Source: Dactylosporangium sp040689395
GTDB lineage: Bacteria; Actinomycetota; Actinomycetes; Mycobacteriales; Micromonosporaceae
Direction: 5' to 3'
Assembly: GCF_040689395.1 (NCBI RefSeq)
Contig: NZ_JBFAZX010000029.1
Location: 32,753 to 96,752, forward strand
DNA length: 64,000 bases
The notes beneath the pieces were generated by a model, which saw nothing but the letters and a program-made list of their open reading frames with translations, was not told the origin of the DNA and searched no databases. Shown here one piece after another: positions 38,901 to 47,340 of this stretch; within the stretch, counting starts at the first letter, position 1, and every line of letters begins with the position of its first letter. The translations under genes and the position numbers were made by a program.

Positions 38901-40339
38901 TCGTTACGCTCACCGATGAGCAGCACCACGTGCCCGTCGGCCTGCAGCGCGCGGATCGACGCGGCGAGGCGCGAGCCCCCGGGCACGGTGCCGTCCGCCC
39001 GCACCCGGCTGCGGATCCCGGCCGGCGCGCCGGCGAGCAGGACCGACCCGACCTGGCGGCCGGCCGCGATCAGGGCCGCGGTCAGCGGATCCAGCGCCGG
39101 CTCCACGAGTACGACGGCCACGGCCTCGCGGTCTCGGGTCAGCGCGTACAGCTTCCCCCGGACGCCGTCGTGGGAGCGCGCGTCGGCCAGGACCGCATCC
39201 GGAATCGGGGCGTCCAGGCGGCGTGGGTCGGTGAGCGCCCAGCCGTCGGCGCCGGCGTGGGCCGGCAGCGTGCCGCCGGGGCCGTCGACGAGCCGCGTCG
39301 CGGCCTCCCAGGCGGCCTCGACCGTCCCGTTCACCGGCACCACGTGGGAGATGACGTGCCGGCCGCCGGTCAGCACGTGGGCGTCGATGACCACGGTGTC
39401 GATCCGGTCCAGCCGGCGCAGCGCGGCCCGGTCACGGACGAGCACGTCGCGGCGCGCGAGCAGCCGGCCGAGCCCGCTCGCGAAGGCCTCCCGCCCGGCG
39501 TACGCGGGGACCGGCGAACCCGCCGCCACCACCCGGGCCGCGCGGCGCACGCCCCCGGGCAGCGCCGTGACCGCGCCGGCGACGAGCAACGTCAGCGTGC
39601 TGATCCGGCGCGCGTACCGCTCGAGCGGGCCGTCGGGCAGCTCATCCGGCCGGTCGCCGTCGGGGCTGTCGGCCCGGCCCGCGGCGGCGTCCCCCGTCAG
39701 CTCGGCCGCTCTTCGCCGCCAGGTCTCCCGCTGCGCCGACGCCTCCCGCAGCAGGACGGCGCGCAGGGCGGCGTCCGCGACCGAGGACAGCTCGGCGTGG
39801 CCCGCGGCGTTGATCGCCGCGCCCACCGCGGAGACCAGCAGATCGGCCTTGTTGTGGCCCAGCACTCGGCGCAGACCGCCGCGCACCCCCGGCAGGTGGT
39901 CGACCAGCGCGACGACCGCGGCCAGCTCAAGGGGCGTCGCGGGCACCCGCAGGCGCCGCGCCGCGAACGATCCGGCGGCGGCCAGGAGGTCGACGGCCAG
40001 CGTGAGCTGATGACGGGGCTCCGCGTCCAGGTCCTCCCGCCCGCCCGGCTCGCCGGCGGGGAGGTGCTCGGACTCGGCCTCCGCGACCGCCTCGACGAGG
40101 GCGTCGAGGCCAAGCCCATCCGGCCCGTCCTCGTCGTAGGCGACGAGCAGCCGCCCGAGCATCGCGTTCCACGCCGCCCAGTCGACGCCGCGCAGTGTCT
40201 CGACCGCGCGCTCGAGCAGCCTGCCCTGCTCGGCCGTGACCGGGCGCTGCCGGGCGCCGCGGATCTCGATGTGTGCCAGGCCGTCCCGCGCCCAGGCCTT
40301 CCGCCCGGCGCGGGACGGCCGGCTCCCGGTTCGCGCCAT
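35996..40339 (-). CDS. Giant P-type cation ATPase, CtpI-like
   Basis: 1447-residue membrane pump, similar in size and layout to mycobacterial CtpI. The first ~600 residues are a soluble and membrane region with a degenerate haloacid-dehalogenase-like repeat (VVIDAHVLTGGRHV, VLLIGERNDAALAAADCGFG). The second half is a complete P2-like ATPase: TGES near 760, IPEGLPF, phosphorylation site DKTGTLTEG near 913, KGAPE, and hinge TGDGANDAP near 1193. Transported ion unknown; IPEGLP suggests Ca2+/Mg2+-type rather than a soft metal. ATG at 40339 overlaps the upstream stop (ATGA). Confidence 0.87.
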   Translation of the reverse strand: MARTGSRPSRAGRKAWARDGLAHIEIRGARQRPVTAEQGRLLERAVETLRGVDWAAWNAMLGRLLVAYDEDGPDGLGLDALVEAVAEAESEHLPAGEPGGREDLDAEPRHQLTLAVDLLAAAGSFAARRLRVPATPLELAAVVALVDHLPGVRGGLRRVLGHNKADLLVSAVGAAINAAGHAELSSVADAALRAVLLREASAQRETWRRRAAELTGDAAAGRADSPDGDRPDELPDGPLERYARRISTLTLLVAGAVTALPGGVRRAARVVAAGSPVPAYAGREAFASGLGRLLARRDVLVRDRAALRRLDRIDTVVIDAHVLTGGRHVISHVVPVNGTVEAAWEAATRLVDGPGGTLPAHAGADGWALTDPRRLDAPIPDAVLADARSHDGVRGKLYALTRDREAVAVVLVEPALDPLTAALIAAGRQVGSVLLAGAPAGIRSRVRADGTVPGGSRLAASIRALQADGHVVLLIGERNDAALAAADCGFGVLRADRRPPWGAHLMGGPGLETAWLLLEAAAVARAVSRRSTQVAMQGSAAGALLGLADATQRGARRASSAAAIAQAVNVASGMWSARGLSRRTPPAPPVDVAWHALPAEEVMRALDTAPRGIDEEDAERRRQARVTAETPADASAGRGVFGTILGELNTPLTLPLAAGAGVSAVTGATSDAALVVAVILANAVLSSIQDMAARRALSRLVSEAAPRVRLRRAGIERDGNLDELVPGDVILLEPGDAVPADCRLLDTVGLEMDESPLTGESVPVAKSATATRAAAIAERTSMVYAGTTVAAGSATCVVAATGADTEAGRNALMVLQEPPKSGVQQRLRELTKASLPVAGAAAVALLTTGVVRGRLAESVNSSIALAVAAIPEGLPFIATAAELSASRRLSRRNILVRDPRSMEAIGRVDVICFDKTGTLTEGRIALRSVSDGRVRVPMDRLTPRHREILATALRASPAPNGQEVLPHPTDQAVVVGAAAAGVTTGEAADGWRSVRELPFEPARGFHAVLGAANGGQVISVKGAPEITLPRCVNWRVDGEVRPLTQADRRSIEAEVDRMARQGLRVLAIAERAASARRRLDDERVDDMRFLGLLGLADPTRPSAAEAVDRLRRAGIKVLMLTGDHPSTAAAIGAELDLLDGGAVVTGPELDSAEADDAIVDALVSKASVFARVSPAHKVAVVRALRRAGYSVAVTGDGANDAPAIRLADVGIALGEQATAAARQAADLIVLDGRIETIVDGVVEGRAMWASVRESLALLLGGNLGEILFTVGGSLVSATPPLNARQILFVNLMTDLLPAITVAARPPRHVSPDRLVREGPEASLGGALTGNVIRRAVATSAATAGAWLSAKATGTAARASTVALASLVGAQLGQTALLSGGDPVVLGAAGASAAALVGVVQTPGLSQFFGCRPIGPVAWGIVLAATAAGTALGALRLPVPALPGRPAA

Positions 40340-40794
40340 CACCCGGCTGTGGCGGGGGTGCGGCGTTCGCGGGTGGCCACCCAGACCCCGGCGGCGGCCG
40401 CGAGGGCGACCGGCCATTCCAGGACGCCGAGTGCGGCGAGCGCGCCGACGCCGCCGTAGTACAGCAGGTGCCTGGGCTGCGTGACGGTGCGGCCGGTCCT
40501 GACGTTGGCGAGGGTGGCGCGCACGTCGGGCTTGCGCATGTGGACGACCGGCACCTTGACGTGCGGCATGGGTACGTCCTGCCAGGTCACCAGCTCGGAC
40601 TCGGGCCCGGGCGCGGGCACGTCCGGGGTGCGGGCGGGCTCCGGCCTGCGCGCTCTGGCGCGGGCGGGTTGGGTCTTCTTCGGCTCGGTCGCCTTTCGCG
40701 CGGCGGCGCGGCGCCGGGTCGCGGGCGGTGTCGACGGCTCGGTGGCGGCCGTCCGCGCCGTCTTGGGGGTCGCCGTCTGTGTGGTTGTGGTCAT
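40339..40794 (-). CDS. Small membrane protein co-encoded with the CtpI-like ATPase
   Basis: 151 residues: an Ala/Arg/Pro-rich N-terminal half, then MPHVKVPVVHMRKPDVRATL and a C-terminal helix pair (YYGGVGALAALGVLEWPVALAAAAGVWV). It overlaps the ATPase gene by 4 bases, so the two are translationally coupled. Probably an accessory subunit or anchor of the pump. No family recognised. The ribosome site GGGAGG lies in a repeated hairpin leader at 40794-40845. Confidence 0.75.
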   Translation of the reverse strand: MTTTTQTATPKTARTAATEPSTPPATRRRAAARKATEPKKTQPARARARRPEPARTPDVPAPGPESELVTWQDVPMPHVKVPVVHMRKPDVRATLANVRTGRTVTQPRHLLYYGGVGALAALGVLEWPVALAAAAGVWVATRERRTPATAG

Positions 40795-40845
40795 GGGTGA
40801 GCACCTCCCAGACGGGAGATGGGTTGAGCACCTCCCAAAGGGAGG
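40794..40845 (-). promoter_or_regulatory. Duplicated hairpin and ribosome-site leader of the CtpI operon
   Basis: TGGGAGGTGCTCA is present twice on the minus strand, in 17- and 18-base near-identical units (40794-40810 and 40820-40837). Each GGGAG can pair with an upstream CTCCC: 40805-40818, and 40831-40845 with perfect 6-bp arms and a 3-base loop. The nearer copy is the ribosome site of the 151-residue protein. Confidence 0.55.
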
Positions 40846-40921
40846 CGGTTACCCGGGCGGCGCGCGATCAACCCCGGATCGTGCGCGGGACGGGGTGAGC
40901 CGTGCGGGCTGGGCGGCCGGT

Positions 40922-41035
40922 TCAGGCGGTGCGGGCGGCGCTGTCACGCAAGAGGCGGCGGACCGCGGTGACGACGAGCGAGATCAGCAGGGCGCTGACC
41001 ACCTCGACCGCGATGGCGGAGAGCAGGGCGGACAT
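40922..41035 (-). CDS. 37-residue single-helix membrane peptide
   Basis: MSALLSAIAVEVVSALLISL followed by a helix end and a basic tail (RRLLRDSAA). It starts at ATG 41035 with a clear AAGGAG 8 bases upstream and stops at 40922. The hydrophobic segment spans about residues 3-26. It lies about 130 bases upstream of the CtpI operon in the same direction. Size and charge fit the small regulatory peptides that sit beside transport ATPases, but the role is unknown. Confidence 0.55.
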   Translation of the reverse strand: MSALLSAIAVEVVSALLISLVVTAVRRLLRDSAARTA

Positions 41036-41222
41036 TTCTGGGCTCCTTCGAGATTCGGCGTGCGCCGGAAATGTAGGGGGGCCAGGTGAACGCCGGATGA
41101 AGCACCGGGAATCATGGTGCCATCGGCGCGGGGCGCGATGCCGTCGCGCGGCGCGGCCGCACGCCACAGACGATGAACATCCGCGTTCCGCGTGGTCGTG
41201 CGTGCGTGGGGTATCGCGCATC

Positions 41223-42218
41223 ATGCGGATTTCCAGCCAGTTCCCGACCTCCCTCGACGCGCCGGCGCACGTCGCCGTCGCCGAGCAACTGGGCTACGAC
41301 CGAGCCTGGCTGTTCGACACCCCGCAGCAGAGCCCGGACGTGTGGATGATGCTGGCGCTGGCCGCGCGAGGCACCCACCGCATCGGGCTGGGGCCGGGCG
41401 TGCTGGTGCCCAACCTCCGTCACCCGATGGTCAACGCCGCCGGCACCGCCACCCTGGCCGCCCTCGCACCGGGGCGGGTCGCCGTCGCCTTCGGTACCGG
41501 ATTCACCGGCGCCCGCGCCATGGGTGCCAGGTCCAGCACCTGGGCGTACCTCGGCGAATACGTCCGCGTCGTGCGCGCGCTGCTGCGCGGCGAGACCGTC
41601 GACTGGGACGGCGGACGCATGCGCATGCTGCACCCGGCCGGCCACGCCCCGGCCCGCCCGATCGACGTGCCCATATTGATCTCGGCGCTGGGTCCCAAGG
41701 GTCTCGCCGTCGCCAAGGAGCTCGCCGACGGGCTGTTCACCATCAACGAGCAGACCGCGTTCGCCAAGGAGTTCAGCTGGGCGGCGCTCGGTGTGCACGG
41801 CACCGTGCTGGCCGAGGGCGAGGCCCTGGACTCACCCCGGGTCCGCGCCGCCGCCGGGCCGGGTAACGCGCTGGCCTACCACGCGGCCTACGAGGTCGGC
41901 GGCGACGTGACCGCGCTGCCCGGCGGGCAGGCATGGCTGGACGTGGTCAACCGGGCTGCCGAAGGACAGCGGCACCTGGCGGTCCACGACCAGCACCTGG
42001 TCGCTCTCAACGCCGCCGACCAGGCCGCCTGGGCAGCCGGCAGCTGGGCCGCGATCCCGGCCACGACGGTGACCGGACCGGCCGCCCAACTGGCCGACCG
42101 CCTCGCCGGATACGCCGGACAGGGCATCACCGAGATCGTCTACCAGCCGACCGGGCCCAACATCGCCCGCGAACTGGAGGCGTTCATGACCGCCGCGCGC
42201 ACGGTACGCGTCGGCTGA
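41223..42218 (+). CDS. LLM-class flavin-dependent oxidoreductase, F420-type likely
   Basis: 331-residue luciferase-like enzyme. MRISSQFPTSLDAPAHVAVAEQLGYDRAWLFDTP opens the fold, and LGPGVLVPNLRHPMVNAAGTATLAALAPGRVAVAFGTGFTG is the conserved core. The short start and PVLVxN-like block resemble F420-dependent N5,N10-methylene-H4MPT reductase-type LLM proteins, so F420 is more likely than FMN, but not certain. ATG at 41223 chosen because homologous blocks start there. No operon partner. Substrate unknown. Confidence 0.83.
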   Translation: MRISSQFPTSLDAPAHVAVAEQLGYDRAWLFDTPQQSPDVWMMLALAARGTHRIGLGPGVLVPNLRHPMVNAAGTATLAALAPGRVAVAFGTGFTGARAMGARSSTWAYLGEYVRVVRALLRGETVDWDGGRMRMLHPAGHAPARPIDVPILISALGPKGLAVAKELADGLFTINEQTAFAKEFSWAALGVHGTVLAEGEALDSPRVRAAAGPGNALAYHAAYEVGGDVTALPGGQAWLDVVNRAAEGQRHLAVHDQHLVALNAADQAAWAAGSWAAIPATTVTGPAAQLADRLAGYAGQGITEIVYQPTGPNIARELEAFMTAARTVRVG

Positions 42219-42312
42219 GCCCGGCGCGGTGCGGGGCGAGCCTGGGCGCTGACGTGCCGGTTCACCCGGCGGTGCGGGTAGGGGTCGACGGCCCCGGGTA
42301 GCCGCAGGAGCC

Positions 42313-43656
42313 GTGAGAACCGACGCCCAGGCCTCACCAAGGCCCCGCCCAGGCCGGTCCAAGGCGCTGCTCGTGCTCGCCTCGCTGCTGGCCGGCCTCG
42401 GCGTGCTCTCGACGCCGGCCCGGGCGCACGCCGCCGAGCCGCACATCGGCATCCGCGTGCGCGACGGCCGGCTCGTCGAGGCCGACGGCAGCGACCTCGT
42501 GCTGCGCGGCATCAACCACGACTTCATGTGGTATCCGAACAAGAACGACGCGTTCGCGGCCATCAAGGCGACCGGCGCCAACGCGGTGCGGGTCACCCTC
42601 GGCATCGGCCACCAGTGGCGGCGGGCCACGGGCCAGGAGGTGTCGACCGTCATCGACCTGTGCCAGAAGAACCGGCTGATCTGCATCTTCGACGCCCACG
42701 ACACCGCCGGCTTCGGCCAGGACAAGAAGGCGGCGCCGATGGCGGAGGCGGTGCGGTTCTGGCTCAGCCTGCGCGACCGGCTGGTCGGCCACGAGGACTA
42801 CGTGCTGGTCAACATCGCCGACGAACCGTTCGCCAACGGCACCACGTGGCCCTGGGCGCAGCAGACCGCCGACGCGATCCGCCAGCTGCGCGCCGCCGGC
42901 TTCAAGCACACGCTGCTGATCGACGGCCCCGGCTGGGGCCAGGACGAGTCGTTCATCATGCGCGACAGCGCCGAACGGGTCGCCGCCGCCGACCCCACCG
43001 GCAACACCGTGTTCGACATCCACATGTACGGCATGTTCAACACCGCCGCGAAGGTCGGCAGCTATCTCACCTCGTACACCAAGCGCCGCCTGCCGATCGT
43101 CATCGGCGAGTTCTCCAGCCAGCACGAGTGGGGCAAGCCGGACGAGGACGCCATCATGGCCTACGCGCAGGCGCAGCACCTGGGCTTCCTCGGCTGGTCC
43201 TGGAGCGGCAACGACAAGCAGTACAGCTACCTGGACCTGGTGAACAACTTCGACGGCAACAGCCGCACGGCCTGGGGACAGCGGTTCATCAACGGCCCCA
43301 ACGGTCTTCGCACGGACACCCGGGAGGCGACGGTGTTCCGCAACGGTACGGCCGGTGCCGTCGGCGAGCGCGCAAGCGGCGCCCCGCAGTGGCTGAGGGT
43401 CACGGACGTGACCTCGAACAGCGTCCGGCTGGCCTGGCAACCCCGGCCGAGCCGGATCGGCGCCACGATGTACCAGGTGGTGGCCGTCAACGGCGCGGCC
43501 GAGACGCGGGTCGCGACGACCAACCACCCCGGCGTGACCCTCAAGGGCCTGAACGGCTCGACGGAGTACACCTACGCCGTGTACGCCCAGAACATGCTCG
43601 GCAAGCGCTCAGCGCGCTCGGTGCTGGTCGCCGCGGTCACGCCCCCGGCGCGCTGA
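42313..43656 (+). CDS. Secreted GH5-like glycosidase with C-terminal FnIII domain
   Basis: 447 residues. A signal peptide ends at about ARAHA/AE (residue 41). A GH5-type barrel follows: LRGINHDFMWYP, ANAVRVTLGIG, VNIADEPFANG, DIHMYG, IVIGEFSS with nucleophile Glu266, and FLGWSWSGND. A fibronectin type III domain covers about 355-447. Homologues are mannanases or cellulases. The usual Asn before the acid/base Glu (NEP) is Asp here (Asp170-Glu171-Pro172), which may alter activity. GTG start after GCAGGAG. It converges with the P1B ATPase gene and overlaps it by 20 bases. Confidence 0.85.
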   Translation: MRTDAQASPRPRPGRSKALLVLASLLAGLGVLSTPARAHAAEPHIGIRVRDGRLVEADGSDLVLRGINHDFMWYPNKNDAFAAIKATGANAVRVTLGIGHQWRRATGQEVSTVIDLCQKNRLICIFDAHDTAGFGQDKKAAPMAEAVRFWLSLRDRLVGHEDYVLVNIADEPFANGTTWPWAQQTADAIRQLRAAGFKHTLLIDGPGWGQDESFIMRDSAERVAAADPTGNTVFDIHMYGMFNTAAKVGSYLTSYTKRRLPIVIGEFSSQHEWGKPDEDAIMAYAQAQHLGFLGWSWSGNDKQYSYLDLVNNFDGNSRTAWGQRFINGPNGLRTDTREATVFRNGTAGAVGERASGAPQWLRVTDVTSNSVRLAWQPRPSRIGATMYQVVAVNGAAETRVATTNHPGVTLKGLNGSTEYTYAVYAQNMLGKRSARSVLVAAVTPPAR

Positions 43657-46024
43657 ACCCCTTCGGCGCGTCGTCGTGCGCGGGCACCGCCGCGGCCGCC
43701 GGCATGAGGCTGAAGGCGTTCTCCTCCTCCTGGGCGTTGTGCAGGTGCAGGATGGCGTACAGGCCGTACAGGCCGCCGCGCAGGTCGGTCACCTCCTCGG
43801 GCTCGGCCGGGTCGCCGACGTCCCGCACGGCGCGGCGCAACCGGCGCACCTGGTGCTCGATCTCGGCGTGGGTGCGGCTGAGCGCCCCGATCGGGTCGGG
43901 GCCGCCGAGGGCCCGGGCGACGATCGGCAGCAACTGCGCCTCCTCGGCCCGCTCGTGCTCGAGCAGGTCGGTCTCCAGGCGGTCCAGCAGCCCGCGCACC
44001 GGGGCGAGGTCCGGCTCGAGCACCGACAGGCCGTCGGCGACCGCGCGGACCTGCTCGACCAGCGGCCGGACGGCGGCGTGCTGGGCGTACAGCCGCTGGG
44101 CGGTGGCGAGGTCGGCGGCGCTGAGGGTGACGGTGTGGGTGCGGCCGGGCAGCAGCACCGTCAGGGCGAGGGATATCGCGGCGATGTCGATCACCTCCTG
44201 CAGGATCGCGCCGGCGGTCGGCGACAGCAGCCCGGCCGCGGCCGGGACCATCGCCGCCAGCGACAGCGCCATGCCGACGCCGGCGGCGCGGCGGGCGATG
44301 CGGTGGCTGCGCCGCGCGATGAGGATCGCGTCGGCGAGACCGTCGACGCGATCGCCGGTGAGAACCACGTCGGCGGCCTCGGCCGAGGCGGTGACGCCAC
44401 GCGCCGCGAGAGCCACCCCGACGCCGGCGGCGGCGAGGGCGGGCGCGTCGTTGACTCCGTCGCCGACCATGATCGTCGGCGCGTGCTCCTGCTCGTCGCG
44501 GACGACGGCGAGCTTGTCGGCCGGGTCGCGGTCGGCGTAGACGGCGTCGACGCCCACGATGCGCCCGACGGTCTCGGCGATGTCGGCGCGGTCGCCCGTG
44601 AGCAGGACCGTCCGCGCGATGCCGGCGTGGCGCAGCGCGCGCATCATCCGGGGTGCGTCCGGCCGCAGCGGGTCGGTCAGCAGCAGCACTGCGGCCGGGC
44701 TCGCGTCCACCGAGACGAACACCGTCAGCGAACCGTCCAGCGCGGCCCGGCGCCGCGCCCGGCGGACCCAGCCCGGCACCGGGCCGTCGACGACCCAGCC
44801 CGCCTTGCCCAGCCGTACCTTCCGGCCGTCCACGACGCCCTCGATGCCGTACCCGTGCCGCTCGCGCACCTCCGACGCCGGTGCGAGCCCGAGCCCCCGG
44901 TCCCGGGCGGCGGTGACGACGGTCGCCGCGACCACGTGGGCGGACGCCTGGTCGAGCGAGGCGGCCAGGCGCAGGACGTCTCCCGCCGGCACGCCGGGTG
45001 CGGTGACCACGTCGCTCAGCACCGGCCGGCCGCGGGTCAGGGTGCCGGTCTTGTCGAAGAGCAGGACCCGCCCGGCCGCCAGCCGCTCCAGTGCGGCGCC
45101 GCCCTTGATGATCACGCCGTACCGGGCCGCCCGGGACAGCCCGGACATGATCGCGATCGGGGCCGCGAGCAGCAGCGGGCAGGGGGTCGCCACGACGAGC
45201 ACGGCCACGGCCCGGACCGGCTGCCCGGACAACGCCCAGGCCAGGCCGGCGGCGAGCAGGGTGAACGGGACGAACGCGAGCGCGAAGCGGTCGGCGATGC
45301 GCACGAACGGCGCGCTGGCCGCCTGGGCCTGCTCGACGAGGCGCACCACGCCCGCGTAGGTGGACCTGGCAGCGGTCTCGGTGGCCAGCATCCACGCCGC
45401 CGATCCGGCGTTGACGACGCCGCTGCGGACGTCCTGCCCCGCCCGGCGCTCGACCGGCACCGCCTCGCCGGACAGCGCCGACTCGTCGAACACGCCGCCG
45501 TCGAGCAGCCGCCCGTCGACGGGCACGATCTCGCCGGAGGAGACCACGAGCCGGTCGCCGGCCGCCACCTGGTCCACCGGGATCACCGCCACCCCGTCCG
45601 GACCGGCCCGGCGCGCGGTCCGCGGCGCACCCGCGGCCAGGCGGCTGAGCTCCCGGCGGGCCCGGGCCGACGCGCGCGCCTCCAGCATCCCGCCGGTGAA
45701 CAGCATGACCGCGATCACCGCGCCGGCCAGCGGCTCGCCCACCAGCAGCGCACCGACCAGCGCCAGCCAGGCGATGACGTCCACCGACGGCCGGCGGTGG
45801 CGCAGCGCGACGGCGATGGTGACCGTCGAGTACACCAGCCCCAGCACGGTCGCCGCGACCCACAGCGCCGACGCCCACTGCCCCGCGCCCGCGACGGCGG
45901 CCGCGACCCCGGCGAGGAGCAGGACCGTCGCCGCACCGAACAGGCCGGCCTCCCGGGCCGCCCACAGGCGCCGCGGCCACGACCGTTGCTCGTCGCGCCG
46001 CGACGCACTGACACTGACCGGCAT
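43637..46024 (-). CDS. P1B-type (P1B-5-like) metal ATPase fused to a hemerythrin domain
   Basis: 795-residue metal exporter. The membrane motif is ATPCPLLLAAP near 278 (TPCP, the P1B-5 type). SGEAVP, phosphorylation site DKTGTLTRG near 321, HGYGIEG (the HP-type ATP site) and GDGVNDAPALA near 521 follow. Residues ~650-795 form a hemerythrin-like bundle with LLEHERAEEAQLLP, LSRTHAEIEHQ and LHLHNAQEEENAF. P1B-5 pumps with such a C-terminal domain are known and linked to Ni or Fe export. No N-terminal metal-binding domain. ATG 46024 is preferred for its AAGGGGG ribosome site; 46126 is also in frame. Confidence 0.88.
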   Translation of the reverse strand: MPVSVSASRRDEQRSWPRRLWAAREAGLFGAATVLLLAGVAAAVAGAGQWASALWVAATVLGLVYSTVTIAVALRHRRPSVDVIAWLALVGALLVGEPLAGAVIAVMLFTGGMLEARASARARRELSRLAAGAPRTARRAGPDGVAVIPVDQVAAGDRLVVSSGEIVPVDGRLLDGGVFDESALSGEAVPVERRAGQDVRSGVVNAGSAAWMLATETAARSTYAGVVRLVEQAQAASAPFVRIADRFALAFVPFTLLAAGLAWALSGQPVRAVAVLVVATPCPLLLAAPIAIMSGLSRAARYGVIIKGGAALERLAAGRVLLFDKTGTLTRGRPVLSDVVTAPGVPAGDVLRLAASLDQASAHVVAATVVTAARDRGLGLAPASEVRERHGYGIEGVVDGRKVRLGKAGWVVDGPVPGWVRRARRRAALDGSLTVFVSVDASPAAVLLLTDPLRPDAPRMMRALRHAGIARTVLLTGDRADIAETVGRIVGVDAVYADRDPADKLAVVRDEQEHAPTIMVGDGVNDAPALAAAGVGVALAARGVTASAEAADVVLTGDRVDGLADAILIARRSHRIARRAAGVGMALSLAAMVPAAAGLLSPTAGAILQEVIDIAAISLALTVLLPGRTHTVTLSAADLATAQRLYAQHAAVRPLVEQVRAVADGLSVLEPDLAPVRGLLDRLETDLLEHERAEEAQLLPIVARALGGPDPIGALSRTHAEIEHQVRRLRRAVRDVGDPAEPEEVTDLRGGLYGLYAILHLHNAQEEENAFSLMPAAAAVPAHDDAPKGFSAPGA

Positions 46025-46163
46025 CCCTGTCGCCCCCTTACCCGCAAGGCTCTCCGGCGCGGGCCTCGCCGCCCACCGCCGAAGGTCCCGGTCCCGCCGG
46101 GCACACGGACCCGTCATCGGCGACATCGAGTCCGCGGCGATGCGCCGGCGTGCCCCGCCCGGG

Positions 46164-47219
46164 TCAGCCGGTGACGGCCGGGTCGACCCGGATCAGCACC
46201 TTGCCGACCGTGCCGGCCTCGACGGCGGCGTGGGCGGCGGTCGTCTCCGCCAGCGGGAACACATGCAACGGCACGCCCGCGTCGGCGCCGAAGCGCAGGC
46301 CGCCGCCGGCCAGGGCCGCGTTGACCGCCGCGGCGCCGCGGGCGAGGGCCTCCCGGCTCACCGTGTACAGCAGGACGAACTGGTAGCGGACGTTGAGCAC
46401 CATGTGCCGGCGCACGTCGACGTCGAGCGGCCCGCCGCGGCCGTCGTTGGCGTAGACGGCGATCGTGCCGCCCGGCCGCAGTACCGAAAGATTCAGCTCG
46501 GCGTTGTGCGCGGCGGCGACCTCGACGATCACGTCGGCCCCGCCGGGAAACGCGTCGCGGATCTGCGCCGCCGCGTCGGGCTCGGTGTAGTTCACGACCC
46601 GCCCGGCCCCCGCGGCACGGGCCAGCGCCGCCTTCCGCGGCGAGCTGACCGTCGCCACCACCGACGCCCCGGCCCACGTGGCAAGCTGGATCGCGGCGTT
46701 GCCCACGGCCCCGGCCCCACCGGCGACGAGCACGTTGACGCCGTCGAGCGTGCCCGGGCCCAGCCGCGCCGGCGCGCCGTCGTGGACGGTGAGCGCCCGG
46801 TGCGCCGTCATCGCGGGCACGCCGACACTCGCCCCGGCCTCGAACCCGGCCCCGTCGGGCAGCCGCACCACCCGATCGGCCGGTACCACCGTGTACTGCT
46901 GCGCCGTGCCGCTGCCGGGCCGCTGATAGGCGGCCAGCATCAGCCACACCCGGTCCCCGGCGGCGAGCCCGCTCACCCCGGCGCCGACCGCGTCGAGCAC
47001 CCCCGCCCCGTCCTGGTTGGGCACGGCCCCGCCGGCGGGGACCTCGGACGTGGCCGTGGCGCCGGTGCGCTGCTTCCAGTCGGTGGGGTTGACCCCGGAC
47101 ACCACCACCCGCACCCGGACCTCGCCCGGGCCGGGCGCGACGATCTCCCGCTCGATCTCACGCAGCACCGACGCGTCACCGAACTCCGTATGCACGATCG
47201 CCCTGTTCGTCTTGGTCAT
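46164..47219 (-). CDS. Zinc-independent quinone oxidoreductase (MDR family)
   Basis: 351-residue NADPH-dependent reductase. An N-terminal GroES-like domain (PGPGEVRVRVVVSGVNPTDWKQR, with no catalytic zinc Cys) is followed by a Rossmann part, VLVAGGAGAVGNAAIQLATWAGA, and the tail VGKVLIRVDP. Family members reduce quinones or enones. ATG 47219 fits the family start MTKTNRAIVHTEFG. Divergent from pqqA with 121 bases between. A link with quinone cofactor biology is only suggestive. Confidence 0.88.
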   Translation of the reverse strand: MTKTNRAIVHTEFGDASVLREIEREIVAPGPGEVRVRVVVSGVNPTDWKQRTGATATSEVPAGGAVPNQDGAGVLDAVGAGVSGLAAGDRVWLMLAAYQRPGSGTAQQYTVVPADRVVRLPDGAGFEAGASVGVPAMTAHRALTVHDGAPARLGPGTLDGVNVLVAGGAGAVGNAAIQLATWAGASVVATVSSPRKAALARAAGAGRVVNYTEPDAAAQIRDAFPGGADVIVEVAAAHNAELNLSVLRPGGTIAVYANDGRGGPLDVDVRRHMVLNVRYQFVLLYTVSREALARGAAAVNAALAGGGLRFGADAGVPLHVFPLAETTAAHAAVEAGTVGKVLIRVDPAVTG

Positions 47220-47251
47220 GCGACCCACCCTACGACCGGGCCTGAGCGCGG

Positions 47252-47275
47252 CGCGCGGCTCATCGCCGCGCGTTT
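47252..47275 (+). terminator. Possible hairpin in the pqqA leader
   Basis: Perfect 8-bp arms CGCGCGGC / GCCGCGCG with loop TCATC, then TTT, 66 bases upstream of pqqA. It could be an attenuator or chance in GC-rich DNA. Confidence 0.3.
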
Positions 47276-47340
47276 CGGGTTGCCGCGGCCGGGTAGCGCG
47301 CTCGCAGACACGACGACGACAACCACCATAGGAGCGAACA

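Noticed and set aside
36230..40459. Open frame of about 1400 codons on the plus strand
   Set aside because: It mirrors the CtpI-like ATPase gene on the other strand and is low-complexity.
43676..46174. Open frame of about 830 codons on the plus strand
   Set aside because: Antisense shadow of the P1B ATPase; the real protein has all P-type motifs on the minus strand.
47252..47275. Riboswitch in front of pqqA
   Set aside because: Only one short hairpin is seen, with no conserved aptamer blocks.
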